64,000 nt of DNA from Ceratothoa steindachneri (GCA_963969495.1 OZ018329.1:146628502-146692501), one strand, 5' to 3'; numbered from the stretch's first letter, positions 25,511-37,200 are shown. Numbers and translations: made by a program. The notes: a model not told the origin generated them from the sequence alone.

Positions 25511-28500
25511 TTATTATTATTCGCTTTGAAACTGGTGGAATTCGATCCTGTAATCTTAAACGCTGATCATTTTTGGAGCCAAAACGATGTAAGCACTTGA
25601 AGGGCAGAGACTGTTTGGTGGGTTCGAATCCCATAATTTCCAACGGCTCTAATAATTATTTACACCTACGCCATATTCTTGAAAAATCCTTAGGTAGCCC
25701 AACAATGTCGTCAACCAGTCAAATAGTTTCAAAATTTTAAATTAAAAATCGTTTGATTTTTATGTTTCTAGTTACAGTTGATTCAAAATGTGTGAATGGA
25801 AAACTTAGGAGGTTGCATATATAGGGAGTGTGGGGAGTTTGTTTTTTTTCTTTGTAAATAACTTTTATAAGTTGTTTATTTAAAACAGTTATCAGAAAAT
25901 AATATATCGCCTTTCACTTATGAGCTTGAATTTCATGAGTGAGAAAGAAAAAGCTTAGATGGGATATTTAGTCGCGTGCGCGTCTAGTCGCGGGCCACTC
26001 GAAGTCTTCGATGGCTTTCGATCGGTCGGGAGGGGGGGGGGGGGTAATAACATTGCAACTATTCGACCGATTCTAACGAAATTTAAAACCCTTATGTTGT
26101 TTTACATTCTCGTTTGAATAATATAATTGCCAATGTCCTCCCAAGGTTAGTCCGGGAATTATTGAAAGTTTTGAAGGTCGTAAGGTCATAAATCAGAATA
26201 AGTGAGAGCACGGGACTTTTTGCTCACAATACCATTTTTTAGTCGTGGGCAACTCTATATTTCACTATGTCGGTCGGTCAGTCGGTCCCCGTTTTGCTTT
26301 TATTTTTGGGGGGTATTAACATTGTAACTATTCGGCCAATTCTAACCAAATTTGAAATTCTTATGTTGCTTTACATTCTATTTCGAATGATATAATTGTC
26401 AATGTCCTTCCAAGGTTAGCTCAGGAATTAATTTGTTTTGGCAATATCATTATAATTATTTGGCAGATCCTAACGAAATTTGAAACCCTTATGTCGTTTT
26501 ACACCTTCTGAATGATATAATTGCCAAAGTCCTCCAAAGGTTAGTTGGAGAATTATTTGGCAATAACATCATAACTATTCGGCCGATTCTAAAAAAAAAT
26601 TGAAATCCTTATGTTGTTTAACATTCTTTTTCAAATTATATAATTGTCAAGGTCCTCCCAAGGTTAGTCCGGGAGTTATTGAAAGTTTTGAAGATCGTAA
26701 GGTCATATATCAGAATAAGTGAGAGCACGTGACTTTTAGTCAACAGATCTTGTATATTAATGGGGGAGGGGGTTGAATTATTTGTAAGATTCCGCAAGTG
26801 TAAAAAGGTTGGGGAACGTTGCTTTAGGGTCATAATATCATCAAGTCAAAGAGAAAAGACATTTTTACTGTATTCATGTTCTCTATGTTTTCTTTTCCTT
26901 CAGGTCGGTCCTTCGTCATTTTTGTCGCGGAGTGAAAAAGTTATTGCTGATTACCTATTTCCTTTTTTGTTTATTTCCTTTTGCATATTTTTGTTTTTAG
27001 TTTTTAATTAAAAATATATAATACATTAATTCTTATTATTTCTCAGCTGCCATGAATTAAATAATTTTAAATTTATAGAGAAACGTCATTAAGAGTTTAG
27101 TTGCATGAATGTTAGTTAATCTATTGGCTAAATACACTAGAATAGATAGTTAATATTAGGGTAATATGGTAATTATAGGGTAAATTACGTTTTCCATTAG
27201 GGATTTTCAGTTTTACTAACCAATGCCATCTTCATTTCAGTACACACGTGATTCTGGGAGAACATAACCTCTCTAAGAAAACCGAGATGATGGAACCGTT
27301 GATTATTCGCATTCAGGACAGAAAGGAAAATGGATACGATTATAATTATCACTACCATGATATTTCCTTATTAATTTTAGAGACGGAAGTCACGTTTACA
27401 GGTAAAGATAAAAAAAAATATGTATTCCCTACATAAATTAAAATAATTTTAATGATGTGAGCTATCATTGTGTTGAAAAGAACAACATCATTAAACATTG
27501 GATTTGTTTCAGACTTCATCCGCCCTGCATGTTTGCCATTCCAAAACATGGGAGAAAATATCGACTTACAAAAGAGCAAAATGACAATTGCTGGGTGGGG
27601 AAAGATAGGCTTCTGTAAGTTGTTTTTATTTCATTCTGAAGGTTTAGTAGTCCGCCATCATTGGCCTATTTTAGGCAGTCAAAGAAAGTGTCTCTAGGCT
27701 TATATTTTCAGTTCCAAGTACATTTTGAAGCAATTATGTTGTATTCAGTTTTCATTTTGAGTGAATTATTACTTATGTTAAGGTTTATTTTGCAAGGATT
27801 AAAATGAAAACTATTGTATAGTGCTAAATGCAACGATTGGTAGTTGCAAGCATACAAGGAATTAAAGGGGGGGGGGGAGAGTCAGAATTTTCTAGATTTT
27901 CGAAAAATAACGAAGTTCTATGTCGTTATTTCATGGGTGATTGTTCTTTATCACAAAATGGTGATATATTTCGAAAGAACTTTGGTTTATTTTAAATAAG
28001 GAATCGGAATTTATTTTATAATTACTGGTTACCCTCCCTCCCCAAGAAAACGGCAACTAACAAGATATTATACCCATCCTGTGATATGAAAGACCAGAAG
28101 GTTTGTAGAAAAGAACAATAAAAAGATTGAAAAAAAATGAAGCATTTCGCTGGAAAGTTTTTTTCGAGCTTCAATACAGTTTGTAGAGTTCCCTAAACTA
28201 CATTGAATAAGACCCCCTCCCCCTTTTAATCAGCTAATGCAACGAAGCCCAGGGGATTTCCACATATACGAAGATATGCCCCTCCCCCTAGTTTGGTAGG
28301 TTCTAGCGCGTGTTGACGACTACCCTCGTTTTCTCTCTAGCTTTCACTCAGTCGATAAACGGCGTTTTGTGAAGAGGGGATTTCCACATATACGAAGATA
28401 TATCCCCTCCCCCTCGTTTGGTAGGTTCTAGCGCGCGTTGATGACCCTTGTTTTCTCTCTAGCTTTCCCTCAGTCGATAAACAGCGCTCTGTGAAGACTC

Positions 28501-30071
28501 ACACCTTGTATAGCCCCATACCAAAAGCTTTATTATTATTATGGAGGGTTTTGAAGAATATATCCGGATGCTTTTTCTCCTGGGGATTTGGAATAATTTA
28601 CCCTTCGTGGATCAAAATAGAATTCGATAAGATAAATAGTTATAGCTTTTGTCATTCTTGGCCTTTCATTTATTTCCTTTTATCTACTTATTGTTTTCTT
28701 ATCCGTATTCTTCTCTTCTGGCGCCCTCGTCCCTCAACTACACTTAAGTTTCGACCCAATCTTTTTAATTTCTTTCTATTATTGACTCATGTATATAGCA
28801 ACTTAAAATTGCAATTGACTTTCTATTTCTATCTCCCAAGATGAGACAGCTGGGGTTGACGTGCCCCTCGAAGGGGCGGTATCGCACGTTCCGAGGTTAG
28901 AATGCAAAATGGCCTACCAGAAGTACCACCAAATTATTCTTGATGAGACGCAAGTTTGCTTCGGGAATGACGGAGTTGATGGTTGTCAGGTAATTTTTGG
29001 TTAAATAGAAAAGAAGGCAATTTCCTATTATGAACAGCCATTTTTAACTAAAGGGTTAGGTTAGGTTATAAAAACAAAAACTAACAAACAAAATATTTCT
29101 CAAAAAACTTCAAATAAAGTTGAGATTCTAGAAGGCAGAGCATTCTCGGGTTCCAGAAGTGACTCGATGACGTCATCCCTCTTCAAAATAATTTAGTAAA
29201 AAAATTGGCTTCCAATAATAAAGAAGTAAAAATAATAGCTATAAATAATAGGAACGTAAAAAAAGTAACGATAATAGGAAAGTACTGAAAAGTATCCTTA
29301 GCCAATTAATTACCTCGTTATAAATCCTAGAAAGCAAATCAATCGGCCAAAGCACAAACGAAGGGAGAAAAAATCAAACGGACGAAAGTGGCAATTGGTT
29401 TATCGAATTTAAATAGCAATAGCAATGAGGCCGTATCACGTAGGAAATTGGCAAGGATACGGAAGATACAATGAAATGTGGTGAAGATATATAGGCACAA
29501 ATCCACCTGCAAGTATTAGCCTAACAATAGCAGTGGATCATTTTTTTTTTAGTCTAATAATACCAATGGCTCATTTAAATTTCATGTTTTTTAGCCTACT
29601 AATAGCAAGAGATCATTCAATTTCCTTTTCTTTAGCCTAATAATAGCAGTGTATTATTCATTTTTTTCTTTAGCCTAATAATAGCAATGGCGAATTCAAT
29701 TTCAGGTTATTTGGCCTACTAATAGCAGGAGTTCATTCATTTTCCTTTTCTTTAGCTTAACAATATCAGTGAATCATTCAATTTCCTTTATTTAGCTTAA
29801 CAATAGCATTGAATTATTCAATTTCCTTTTCTTTAGTTTGCCTAAAAATAACCGTGAAGTGTAAATTCTGAAATTCAGAAAGGTTACCCATTACTTTTTG
29901 TTTTCTTTTCAGGGTGATAGTGGAGGGCCACTATTATATGTCGGGAAACGTTTGCATCGTTATTTTGTAATCGGCATTATTGGATTTGGAATCGAATGTG
30001 GAAGTAAGAAATATCCAACTATTTACACATACGTACCTTCCTATCTGCAGTGGATTAAAGATAATTTGTAG
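13294..30071 (+). CDS. CLIP-domain trypsin-like serine protease (complete, 9 coding exons)
   Basis: Joined exons 13294-13369, 15401-15517, 16421-16529, 18531-18687, 21302-21456, 27241-27401, 27513-27614, 28841-28989 and 29913-30071 give 394 residues with every splice phase matching. Residues 1-23 form a signal peptide (WRSRLLLILIFAGSIYA). The CLIP domain has Cys57, 67, 73, 100, 110 and 111. Cys138 (DECGF) should bridge to Cys265. The activation site is RRK145|V146KMG. The catalytic triad is His191 (SAAHC), Asp245 (HDISLL) and Ser345 (GDSGGP). Asp339 lies six residues before Ser345, the trypsin-type S1 position. The product should be a secreted zymogen that cleaves after Arg/Lys, in the class used in arthropod clotting, melanisation and Toll cascades; which one cannot be said. 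Oddities are VKMG in place of IVGG, and Thr378 where trypsins have Gly226. Confidence 0.9.
13410..13572. repeat. Short tandem repeat, ~53-bp unit, 3 copies
   Basis: Three degenerate units, each carrying GGTGCCTC-like, ACCGACTTGA-like and TACGACCA-like blocks, immediately inside protease intron 1. Confidence 0.7.
13573..14157. other. Intron 1 spacer
   Basis: No gene or repeat family recognised. A G-rich run lies at about 13830-13842. Confidence 0.5.
14158..15247. repeat. Minisatellite, ~32-bp unit, about 34 degenerate copies
   Basis: Units contain GTCCTGTTT, then ATGCCATACT, then CGGTCGAACGA, with frequent point changes and small indels. Some units reach near identity (14975-15070). It fills most of protease intron 1. 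Reading frames across it are periodic artefacts. Confidence 0.92.
15401..15517 (+). CDS. Protease exon 2: pro-region and first CLIP cysteine
   Basis: Acceptor TTTGTTTAG, donor GTAGCT. Encodes residues 26-65: a Pro/Asp-containing linker and the CLIP opening SVCTTPEGEKG with Cys57. In and out phases are both 1. Confidence 0.85.
15518..16420. other. Protease intron 2
   Basis: No gene. AT-rich, with poly-T/poly-G runs near 16309-16330. Nothing else recognised. Confidence 0.6.
16421..16529 (+). CDS. Protease exon 3: CLIP core
   Basis: Acceptor TTCGAGCAG, donor GTAGGT. Encodes CLIP residues 65-101 with Cys67 (GRCLPLKEC), Cys73 and Cys100 (KARVCG). Phase 1 in, phase 2 out. Confidence 0.87.
16530..17051. 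other. First part of protease intron 3
   Basis: No coding signal recognised. Ordinary AT-rich sequence before the minisatellite. Confidence 0.5.
17052..18445. repeat. Minisatellite, ~31-32-bp unit, about 44 copies
   Basis: Each unit reads GGACCTTCACAATTGATAAG then GATTTTTGCCAT or GAATTTACCAT. The alternation of the two endings, and variants such as CTAAGG and a TTGACATGG ending, define subtypes. It fills most of intron 3 of the protease gene and stops 85 bp before exon 4. The unrelated minisatellite in intron 1 has nearly the same unit length. Confidence 0.96.
18531..18687 (+). CDS. Protease exon 4: end of CLIP, linker, activation site
   Basis: Acceptor CATTCTCCCAG, donor GTGAGT. Encodes residues 101-153: Cys110-Cys111 (AQLCCSITPAP), a Pro/Ala linker, the bridging Cys138 (SIDECGFT) and the activation stretch VRRKVKMGREFS. 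Phase 2 in, phase 0 out. Confidence 0.87.
18688..19120. other. Start of protease intron 4
   Basis: No gene recognised. A box-B-like GATTCGAATC occurs at about 19010 without the rest of a tRNA. Confidence 0.45.
19121..19209. repeat. (TA)n microsatellite
   Basis: About 42 TA units with one C interruption near 19126. Confidence 0.97.
19310..19343. repeat. (TA)n microsatellite, short
   Basis: About 17 TA units immediately left of a Penelope-like fragment; a longer array bounds the fragment on its other side. Confidence 0.95.
19353..20280 (+). mobile_element. Penelope-like retroelement fragment with inverted-repeat ends
   Basis: The + frame at 19366-19701 gives CIMKNSSLPPTSELQETNVV, YEYSCKVGDCEHRNSKYIGV and TSTTLSRRLTAHLQ: the GIY-YIG endonuclease of Penelope-like elements, with YIG and the following Arg residues intact. 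The frame degrades after about 19610. The first ~40 bp (19360-19400) recur as an inverted copy at 20245-20280 (shared CTATTGAAGTCCACAGCTGT). (TA)n arrays abut both outer sides. The segment sits in protease intron 4. No reverse transcriptase part is present. Confidence 0.72.
20281..20366. repeat. (TA)n microsatellite
   Basis: About 42 TA units following the inverted copy of the Penelope-like end. Confidence 0.97.
20367..21301. other. End of protease intron 4
   Basis: Pyrimidine-rich and AT-rich. No coding exon fits between exons 4 and 5, whose phases already agree. Confidence 0.5.
21302..21456 (+). CDS. Protease exon 5: start of catalytic domain, catalytic His
   Basis: Acceptor CTCTTAACAG, donor GTAAGT. 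Encodes residues 154-205: HPWLAGIGYPG, then VTCGGTLITRKHVLSAAHCF with catalytic His191 and the Cys176/Cys192 pair of the histidine loop. Phase 0 in, phase 2 out. Confidence 0.92.
21457..23130. other. First part of protease intron 5
   Basis: No gene recognised. Low-complexity T-rich sequence at about 22770-22850. Minus-strand frames here look fortuitous. Confidence 0.5.
23131..24264 (+). mobile_element. Tc1-like element, 3'-truncated
   Basis: The left terminus starts at a TA followed by CAGTTGCGTGCATATTTA, typical of Tc1-type inverted repeats. The pseudogene at 23578-24263 follows. The recognisable transposase stops at 24264, where a CCTAA-rich block begins, so the C-terminal third and a clear right inverted repeat are missing. 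It sits in protease intron 5 in the same orientation as the gene. Confidence 0.8.
23578..24263 (+). pseudogene. Tc1 transposase, truncated and with stops
   Basis: Reads GYRKISASLNIPISSVRNII (helix-turn-helix), RKGRPRKLTDRN, IVNKIPKVTSKELKANLACS, then after a frame change GRVPRNKPLLKTVNK, stop, GRLEFAREHLDD, ILWSDETKLELFG (first catalytic Asp in WSDETK), KPGEALQEKHILPTVKHGGG, stop, GCFSAAGTGSICVIEGTMNF and VFQQDNDPKQT (second catalytic Asp). The third acidic residue would lie beyond the truncation. At least three stops plus a frameshift near 23850 make it inactive. Confidence 0.88.
24265..24390. repeat. Degenerate CCTAA (TTAGG-type telomere-like) block
   Basis: About 25 imperfect CCTAA/CTAAC units, starting exactly where the Tc1 transposase homology stops. 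The motif matches the arthropod telomere repeat on its C-rich strand. A shorter GGTTAGGTTAGG occurs at about 29055. Confidence 0.75.
24391..24995. other. Intron 5 spacer
   Basis: AT-rich; no gene or repeat recognised. Confidence 0.45.
24996..25448 (-). mobile_element. Helitron-like non-autonomous element, copy 2
   Basis: Near-complete copy. An A precedes the CCAGGCAATGGC terminus (CTGG end with flanking T on the minus strand), then the TGGCTTCGCCA hairpin, three TTCTGAACTTCRCCA blocks, and an end in a GAT/ATT microsatellite. Confidence 0.65.
25449..25522. repeat. (ATT)n microsatellite
   Basis: About 24 ATT units directly following the Helitron-like copy. A box-B-like GGGTTCGAATCCC lies nearby at 25619-25631, without an accompanying tRNA. 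Confidence 0.95.
25523..25980. other. Intron 5 spacer with a tRNA-like box B
   Basis: GGTTCGAATCCC at about 25620 may be a remnant of a tRNA-derived repeat. Nothing else recognised. Confidence 0.35.
25981..26740. repeat. Dispersed tandem family, ~127-bp unit, array 1
   Basis: Units carry AATAACATCATAACTATTCG, GATTCTAACGAAATTTGAAA and CCCTTATGTTGTTTTACATT, then an ATAATTGCCAA...CCTCCCAAGGTTAG block. Anchors at 26045, 26314, 26442 and 26563 give spacings of about two units, 128 and 121 bp. A shared tail (GAAAGTTTTGAAGGTCGTAA) appears at about 26165 and 26683. The same family recurs at 62065-62820. Confidence 0.85.
26741..27240. other. End of protease intron 5
   Basis: AT-rich; no exon-like signal until the acceptor before exon 6. 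Confidence 0.5.
27241..27401 (+). CDS. Protease exon 6: catalytic Asp
   Basis: Acceptor CTTCATTTCAG, donor GTAAAG. Encodes residues 205-259: THVILGEHNLSKKTE, then NYHYHDISLLILETEVTFT with catalytic Asp245. Phase 2 in, phase 1 out. Confidence 0.92.
27513..27614 (+). CDS. Protease exon 7: bridging Cys and AGWG motif
   Basis: Acceptor TTTGTTTCAG, donor GTAAGT. Encodes residues 259-293: DFIRPACLPF with Cys265, and TIAGWGKIGF, the conserved (A/T)GWG segment. Intron 6 is only 111 bp. Phase 1 in, phase 1 out. Confidence 0.92.
27615..28250. other. First part of protease intron 7
   Basis: AT-rich with a G-run at 27868-27876 and pyrimidine tracts; no gene. Confidence 0.5.
28251..28496. repeat. Direct duplication, 124-bp unit, two copies
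   Basis: Both copies begin AGGGGATTTCCACATATACG and end with TCAGTCGATAAAC...GTGAAG. They are adjacent and near-identical, in protease intron 7. Confidence 0.9.
28841..28989 (+). CDS. Protease exon 8: segment up to the S1 Asp
   Basis: Acceptor CTATCTCCCAAG, donor GTAATT. Encodes residues 293-342: PRLECKMAYQKYHQIILDET, then QVCFGNDGVDGCQ, with the S1-pocket Asp339 and Cys314, 332 and 341. Phase 1 in, phase 0 out; the exon ends just before GDSGGP. Confidence 0.9.
28990..29516. other. First part of protease intron 8
   Basis: No gene. Contains a short TTAGG doublet (about 29055) and one TGACGTCA palindrome (about 29168). Confidence 0.45.
29517..29855. repeat. Tandem repeat, ~53-bp unit, about 6-7 copies
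   Basis: Units read TTTAGCCTAATAATAGCA followed by a TCATTCAATTTCC-type T-rich half. The array lies just upstream of the last protease exon and supplies several decoy AG acceptors. Confidence 0.85.
29913..30071 (+). CDS. Protease exon 9: catalytic Ser and C-terminus
   Basis: Acceptor TTTTCTTTTCAG. Encodes GDSGGPLLYVGKRL (Ser345), FVIGIIGFGIECGSKKYPTI and YTYVPSYLQWIKDNL, stop TAG at 30069-30071. The region matching SWGxGC reads GFGIEC, and the segment matching PGVYT reads PTIYT. Confidence 0.93.
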   Translation, partial: GDSGGPLLYVGKRLHRYFVIGIIGFGIECGSKKYPTIYTYVPSYLQWIKDNL

Positions 30072-30532
30072 TCAGGAACATCGTTGATAGAAATATCATT
30101 TTGAAGAAATTCCATCCTAAATTTTAAGTTCAGTGTAAAAAATATAACTGATGTAATCCGCACTAACAATTTCAATGGGAAAACTGCCTTAAATTGGGAA
30201 ATTTCCCGGGCGTAAAAATTCTCAAGTGAAGCGACCAAATTTGGCTCAACCAAAGAAAGACACGTGTCTGTAATCGGCGACGAGACTAGTCAAGGGCGTG
30301 GAATAGTGCATCTAAAGAATGAACTAAGAGATCATCCGTTCCCCAGAGCCAGATTTGATAGGCCTTTCGGCTACCAGAATATGTATATGTGATCACCTTG
30401 AAATTTAGGAGGATTCGCTTACAAAGAAAATAACGTAATTAGGACAAGAATATAAGAATCGGTAATATCGAAGGCAATTAGGATGTTGCAATTAATACAT
30501 AAATAATTTGTCACCTCTTGCATATTATATCC
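30072..30532. other. 3' flank of the protease gene
   Basis: Presumably 3' untranslated sequence followed by intergenic DNA. No clear polyadenylation signal close to the stop. Confidence 0.4.
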
Positions 30533-31006
30533 GTGTAGATAGAGGAGAGTAGGAAAAGGGGCAAATAAAAAATAATACCGAAGGTGAGTTGCGAGTAGCT
30601 TTCCGCGTTGCTGGACCACTGTTAGCAAACGGCGAATCCACTCTGCCATCCTGAGTCTTAAAACAGACTCATTCAAGAGAAGCTTTTAAGCCGCTCACCC
30701 GCGCTTCCCGTACGCTACACAACCCCCCTCCTAGAAGCGGAGCGTGAATATAGAAATGAAGAGAACCCGTTTGGAAATGTTATGCAGGGCTAACACTCCC
30801 CCTCCCGTGTCTGGGCACCATTGTAGATAGAGGAGAGAGGGAAAGGGCAAAGAAAAAATAATAGCGTAGGCGAGTTGCGAGCAGCTTCCTGCGTCGCTGG
30901 ACCACTGTTAGCAAAAGGCGAATCCACTATGTCATCCCGAGTCTCAAAACAGACTCATTCAAGCGAAGCTTTTAAGCCGCTCACCCGCTCTTCTCGTACG
31001 CTACAC
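30533..31006. mobile_element. Duplicated ~188-bp repeat with GTGTAG/CTACAC ends
   Basis: Two direct copies (30533-30720 and 30821-31006) of a sequence containing GGACCACTGTTAGCAAA, GGCGAATCCACT and AAACAGACTCATTCAAG. The first begins GTGTAG and both end CTACAC, i.e. short inverted termini. On the minus strand TGGCAGAGTGG resembles a pol III box A, but no box B was found. A small MITE or SINE-like unit is the best guess. Confidence 0.6.
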
Positions 31007-33480
<2,474 letters not shown>

Positions 33481-34480
33481 GAATCGAATTGTGAATAGAA
33501 AGAAAAGTGGAGGAATGACTGAGGGAACCACAGAGATCAAGCAGTTGGAGAGGAGATGAACGGAAATAACTTAAGAAGAGAAGGAAGAGTTGAAAGGCGG
33601 TGTTTTGGTGTTTTACGATAGTGGTGTTATGTTAGACAGTGGCAACGGGAAGGAGCGGGCGGGAAGAGGGGGCGACAGTAAGGAACGCGATACTCATGAT
33701 GCTGATAACTAATATATAGATAGGTGTTGGCTGTAGGTGGTCTAGGGATGCTGAGTATGTTAGTGTTGTCTGGCATGTATCGAGGTGTATGTGGGGTATC
33801 TCGCGAGTTTCCCAAGCTGACGTACTAGACGAGTAGGGATGTATGTGAGGATTGGTGTGAGTTTGTTGTTTTCGTGCAGTGTAGACATGAGTGTGGAACG
33901 ATGAGAGCCGCATGCGCTTTTCAGAGCAGAATTCTGAATGTGCTTTGCTTTCTTCTTCCACGTGTGACTCGCTGCGATTAGTGTAATTGCAGCTTATTTG
34001 AGGAGTAAAGAAGCTATTGTTTTGTATATGTGTAGCTGTAGATTGCGGCTGGCTTGGTAGAACCTGCGCAGAAATTTGTCTGTGTGTTTAGCTCATGCTT
34101 GTGTAATGCTCTGGTTGTACATAGAAACGTATGTATTTGTCAAATGTGAACCAAACTATTTTCATCTGAGGTTTGTATGTAAGTCTTGTGGGGGATGGAT
34201 AGGTAAGGTCAATTGTGTGTGTATGTGTGTGTGTATTTTAAATCCATGCATATATTGATCACGCGAGCCGTAGAGTGTCGTCTGCGTCTTCAGAGGATTC
34301 GTGGTAATGATCCACTTGTGTTCATATTCTGTCTTCTGGTTCAGATCCATTTGTGCACTGCGCGGGATCTTGTCATGGCCCTTGCCGGAGACGAAAGTAG
34401 TCTCGCCATCAGCATAGGAGTATGTGTAGTTTTTGGTGGACTTAGGGTGTCACTAGTGTATACTAGGAATAGTGTAAGTG
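33481..34480 (-). pseudogene. Non-LTR retrotransposon RT fragment (Jockey/I-like), copy 1
   Basis: Read on the minus strand from 34480: YSYADGETTFVSGKGHD (the catalytic YADD is YADG here), MDLNQKTEYEHKWIITTNPL and KTQTTLYGSRDQ, then a degraded FTFDKY-like block, a KLQLH-YKT-like block, and an His/Pro-rich tail. The order matches the part of non-LTR RTs after the catalytic motif. It shares its layout with 55560-56470. Confidence 0.6.
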
Positions 34481-35880
34481 CTAGTACACTAACCGATTTC
34501 AGAATAAATTAGGCGGATCAAGATCTATAAGATCGAAAGGTTCGATAATAATTTTCTTTCGTGGAACAAAACCCGAAAGATTCGAAATAACCTCATAAGT
34601 GAATGTCATGAAGGCATAAAAAATTAAGTCCCACCAGGATTCAAACCTGCGCCCATAATCATGCAGAGCGTGGGTGTTTACAATGCGTAAGGTCCTTGGT
34701 TCGAATCCCGCTAGAGGTTTATAATTCATTATCCACGAAACGCTCTGTTATGTCTTGTTGAACATCATGAAGGCATATTTAGGTATAAAGAAGCAGTAAA
34801 ATGGTCATTCGTCATCATCATTACATAATTTAAAGTCGATATGTATCAATGTTACAGGGCGAAGAAAAAGTGAGGATAATGAGTTGGGGAAATACCCCTA
34901 CATTCTCCCATACCTCCACTGTAAATCCAATCTCTGTCATGACACTTATCATTCACTAAAAGAGATAATCTTTCATGTTATTGAAGATCCATTCCAGAAA
35001 TGGGGCTCCAATTACCGCCCCTAAACAACATCAGCAAACTCGTTTATCATACACAACTTCATGCTAAAACAACACCTCTCCCCCACGCATACGCATTCTT
35101 ACTTTTATCATTGTTCGATCCATCATTCCTTTATTATACACTTCTTTTTCTACCGCTCTGGACCCTTAAAAAGCAACCTACAACACTCATTTTATGCCCA
35201 AGTTTTAAACCATGTCGTAAGTCCGGTTTCCTTGACCAGATGGGGTGGGAAGGGCAAGATGATGCAGCATCTTACAACAATAAATTCGTTGTGGGTTACT
35301 AGGGGCACCCGAGTCTTCAAGTGCTTTAGGAAAACTCACACTAATCCGATATCATTTTCTTCAGGAATTTCAGTACTTATAAATATTTAAATGTTTATAT
35401 TAAAAAATAAAAATGTTCAATGATAAATGGATATTGATTAACTACTTAAAATGGATTTTTAATATTTTCTAAAAATGATAATTCACCTGTTAAATGAAAA
35501 TTAAATTCAAAACTTCTTTTTAAATAAAAACAAACCGTTTCTTTTTCACGCTACCCTTTCACTGATCAGTTCTTTTCCTAGCTAAAAACAGCAACAAAAA
35601 AAACCTTAGCCTTTATAACAGCAGTTAGCTGATTGAAAGTTATTGGACGCGAATATTAGTTATTTTTTCTACTTACATCCACTTCCGATTTTAAGTTGAA
35701 ATTTGAAAATTTACTAACCTTCGAATACTTTTTATGGAAGAAGTGTCTCGTGTACTCGTTTGTTGCCACCAAGTTTAAAGAAACTAGGCGCACTAACACA
35801 AAGTGCAAGATGTTAGTAATTATTTGCAGCCATTATCTTCGTCCTCTCAAACTACTGGTTTTATCTCCAGGATTCTAGTC
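34481..35880. other. Intergenic segment with a tRNA-like/SINE-like patch
   Basis: At 34630-34712 a GGTTCGAATCC box B on the + strand lies 60 bp from a GGATTCAAACC box in the opposite sense, suggesting a tRNA-derived remnant rather than a functional tRNA. Nothing else recognised; the frames at 35000-35390 are not convincing. Confidence 0.35.
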
Positions 35881-36100
35881 CCATCAAACAGCGGCATGTG
35901 CACTCACGTAAAGATAAATGGAAGGGTCATAGATTGAAAAATAAAAAGTGAATAAAGGTGAGAGAGATCGGCTTGCTTAAGGGTACCTCTTGTTGTTGAA
36001 TGACGCTCAGGAGCTGCCAAGTGTAGGACAGGAGCTGCCAAGTGTAGGCCATGAATGGTCTTTTGCAGTCTCCTTCTTTTCTTATGTTCTTATGTTCATG
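35881..36100 (-). mobile_element. Non-LTR 3'-tail / SINE-like dispersed repeat
   Basis: On the minus strand it starts with an AACATAAGAACATAAG tail motif, followed by GGAGACTGCAAAAGACC and a 24-bp tandem doublet ending AGCTCCTG. This kind of tail is widespread in arthropod LINE/SINE copies. Confidence 0.45.
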
Positions 36101-36129
36101 CTCCCCCTTTAAAAATACGGATTAGAGTT

Positions 36130-37200
36130 GTGTCTTAGAAGTTGCCTTTGGTTGCTCCCTAAATTGCTTCTTAGACCAAATTCGAAAGCAAAAGCGCTTC
36201 CAAAAGGTTAGACATGGGATGCCGTCTATATGAGCTACTGGTGGATTGGCCTACCCCTCGTATCTTTGTATACGTTGTTAAATTTCTGCTGCGGTGCGGC
36301 TAGATTCGAGTGTCTCTGCAAACTGAGTGATTACCACGCACCAGGTTTGCCAATCAGTTGCCAGATCTTCGAGTTGATTGGGTGGAACTCCGCAAAGCTT
36401 AAGCCTCGAGTTGTTTGTCTTTCAACCGTTTTCTCTGCCCATCGACTGACCGGGTTCCAATCTTCAGTTCTTACCGCATAATTTGGTGTGGAAGGCGGTT
36501 ATCCGGGAGCCTAATTACATGACTTGACCGACTCATCGTAGCTAACTGGATATGACTATACTCAATGCTGTAGATATTCGCAATTTAGAGGATGGTCACA
36601 TGAGAAATGCGGGCATGCCACGTGATTCGGAAGATATTCTGAAGAGAGCAGATGCCAAATGTTTCCATACTTTACATTGACCCCTGTAACGAGTCAAATT
36701 CTCGCTAGCGTAAAGAAAATTTGATAGGCAAATCGCTTTGTAAACAATGACAGTGTTTAGTGTCAGGGTTCGGTTAAGGAAGATTGCCTTCTAGTTTACC
36801 GAAGCTAGTCTTAACCATATTTTAGACAACCTTTTCGAGGTCGTAAAAGGAGGAGAGAATGTTACCTAAGTACTTTAATATGTCCACATTCATAGTCTCT
36901 GATCACATACTTTTTATTTTGGAGTTGATTTTCCATTAGGAGTGGTTGTTGTTAGCGTTTATGCTCCACTGGAGTGACAATCGGGATGAAGCTGAGTATG
37001 TTGAGTCTTTTACATTCTGAAAATCAAAGATGGAAGCTGTATGTGCTTTTGTTTCGCCCTTGAGTCTTTGCGAATTGAATAAGCTGCCTTCCAGTCTGTA
37101 GTTAATAGTAATGTCGCCATCAGCCCTCAGTTTGTAAGGGGCAAGCAGCGAAATAGCCGAAAGTTAGAGATTAAAGATGATGTCGGCCAGAACACAACCC
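36130..37200 (-). pseudogene. RTE-like LINE RT relic
   Basis: Minus-strand fragments, in several frames: GCVLADIIFNL near 37190, then YRLEGSLFNSQRLKGETKAH, then far downstream HVIRLPDNRLPHQIM, ELKIGTRSVDGQRKRLKDN and CGVPPNQLEDLATD. These match the region from the palm to the C-terminal LGHxxRM...GQRKRFKD block of RTE-type LINEs. Many stops; dead. The catalytic YADD region is replaced by degraded sequence. Confidence 0.65.

Noticed and set aside
28491..28844. 117-codon hydrophobic + frame
   Set aside because: Lies in intron 7 of the protease directly before exon 8; T-rich DNA gives Phe/Leu-rich frames by chance.
34630..34712. tRNA gene
   Set aside because: A box B is present, but there is no convincing box A at the right distance and no cloverleaf; a tRNA-derived repeat remnant is more likely.
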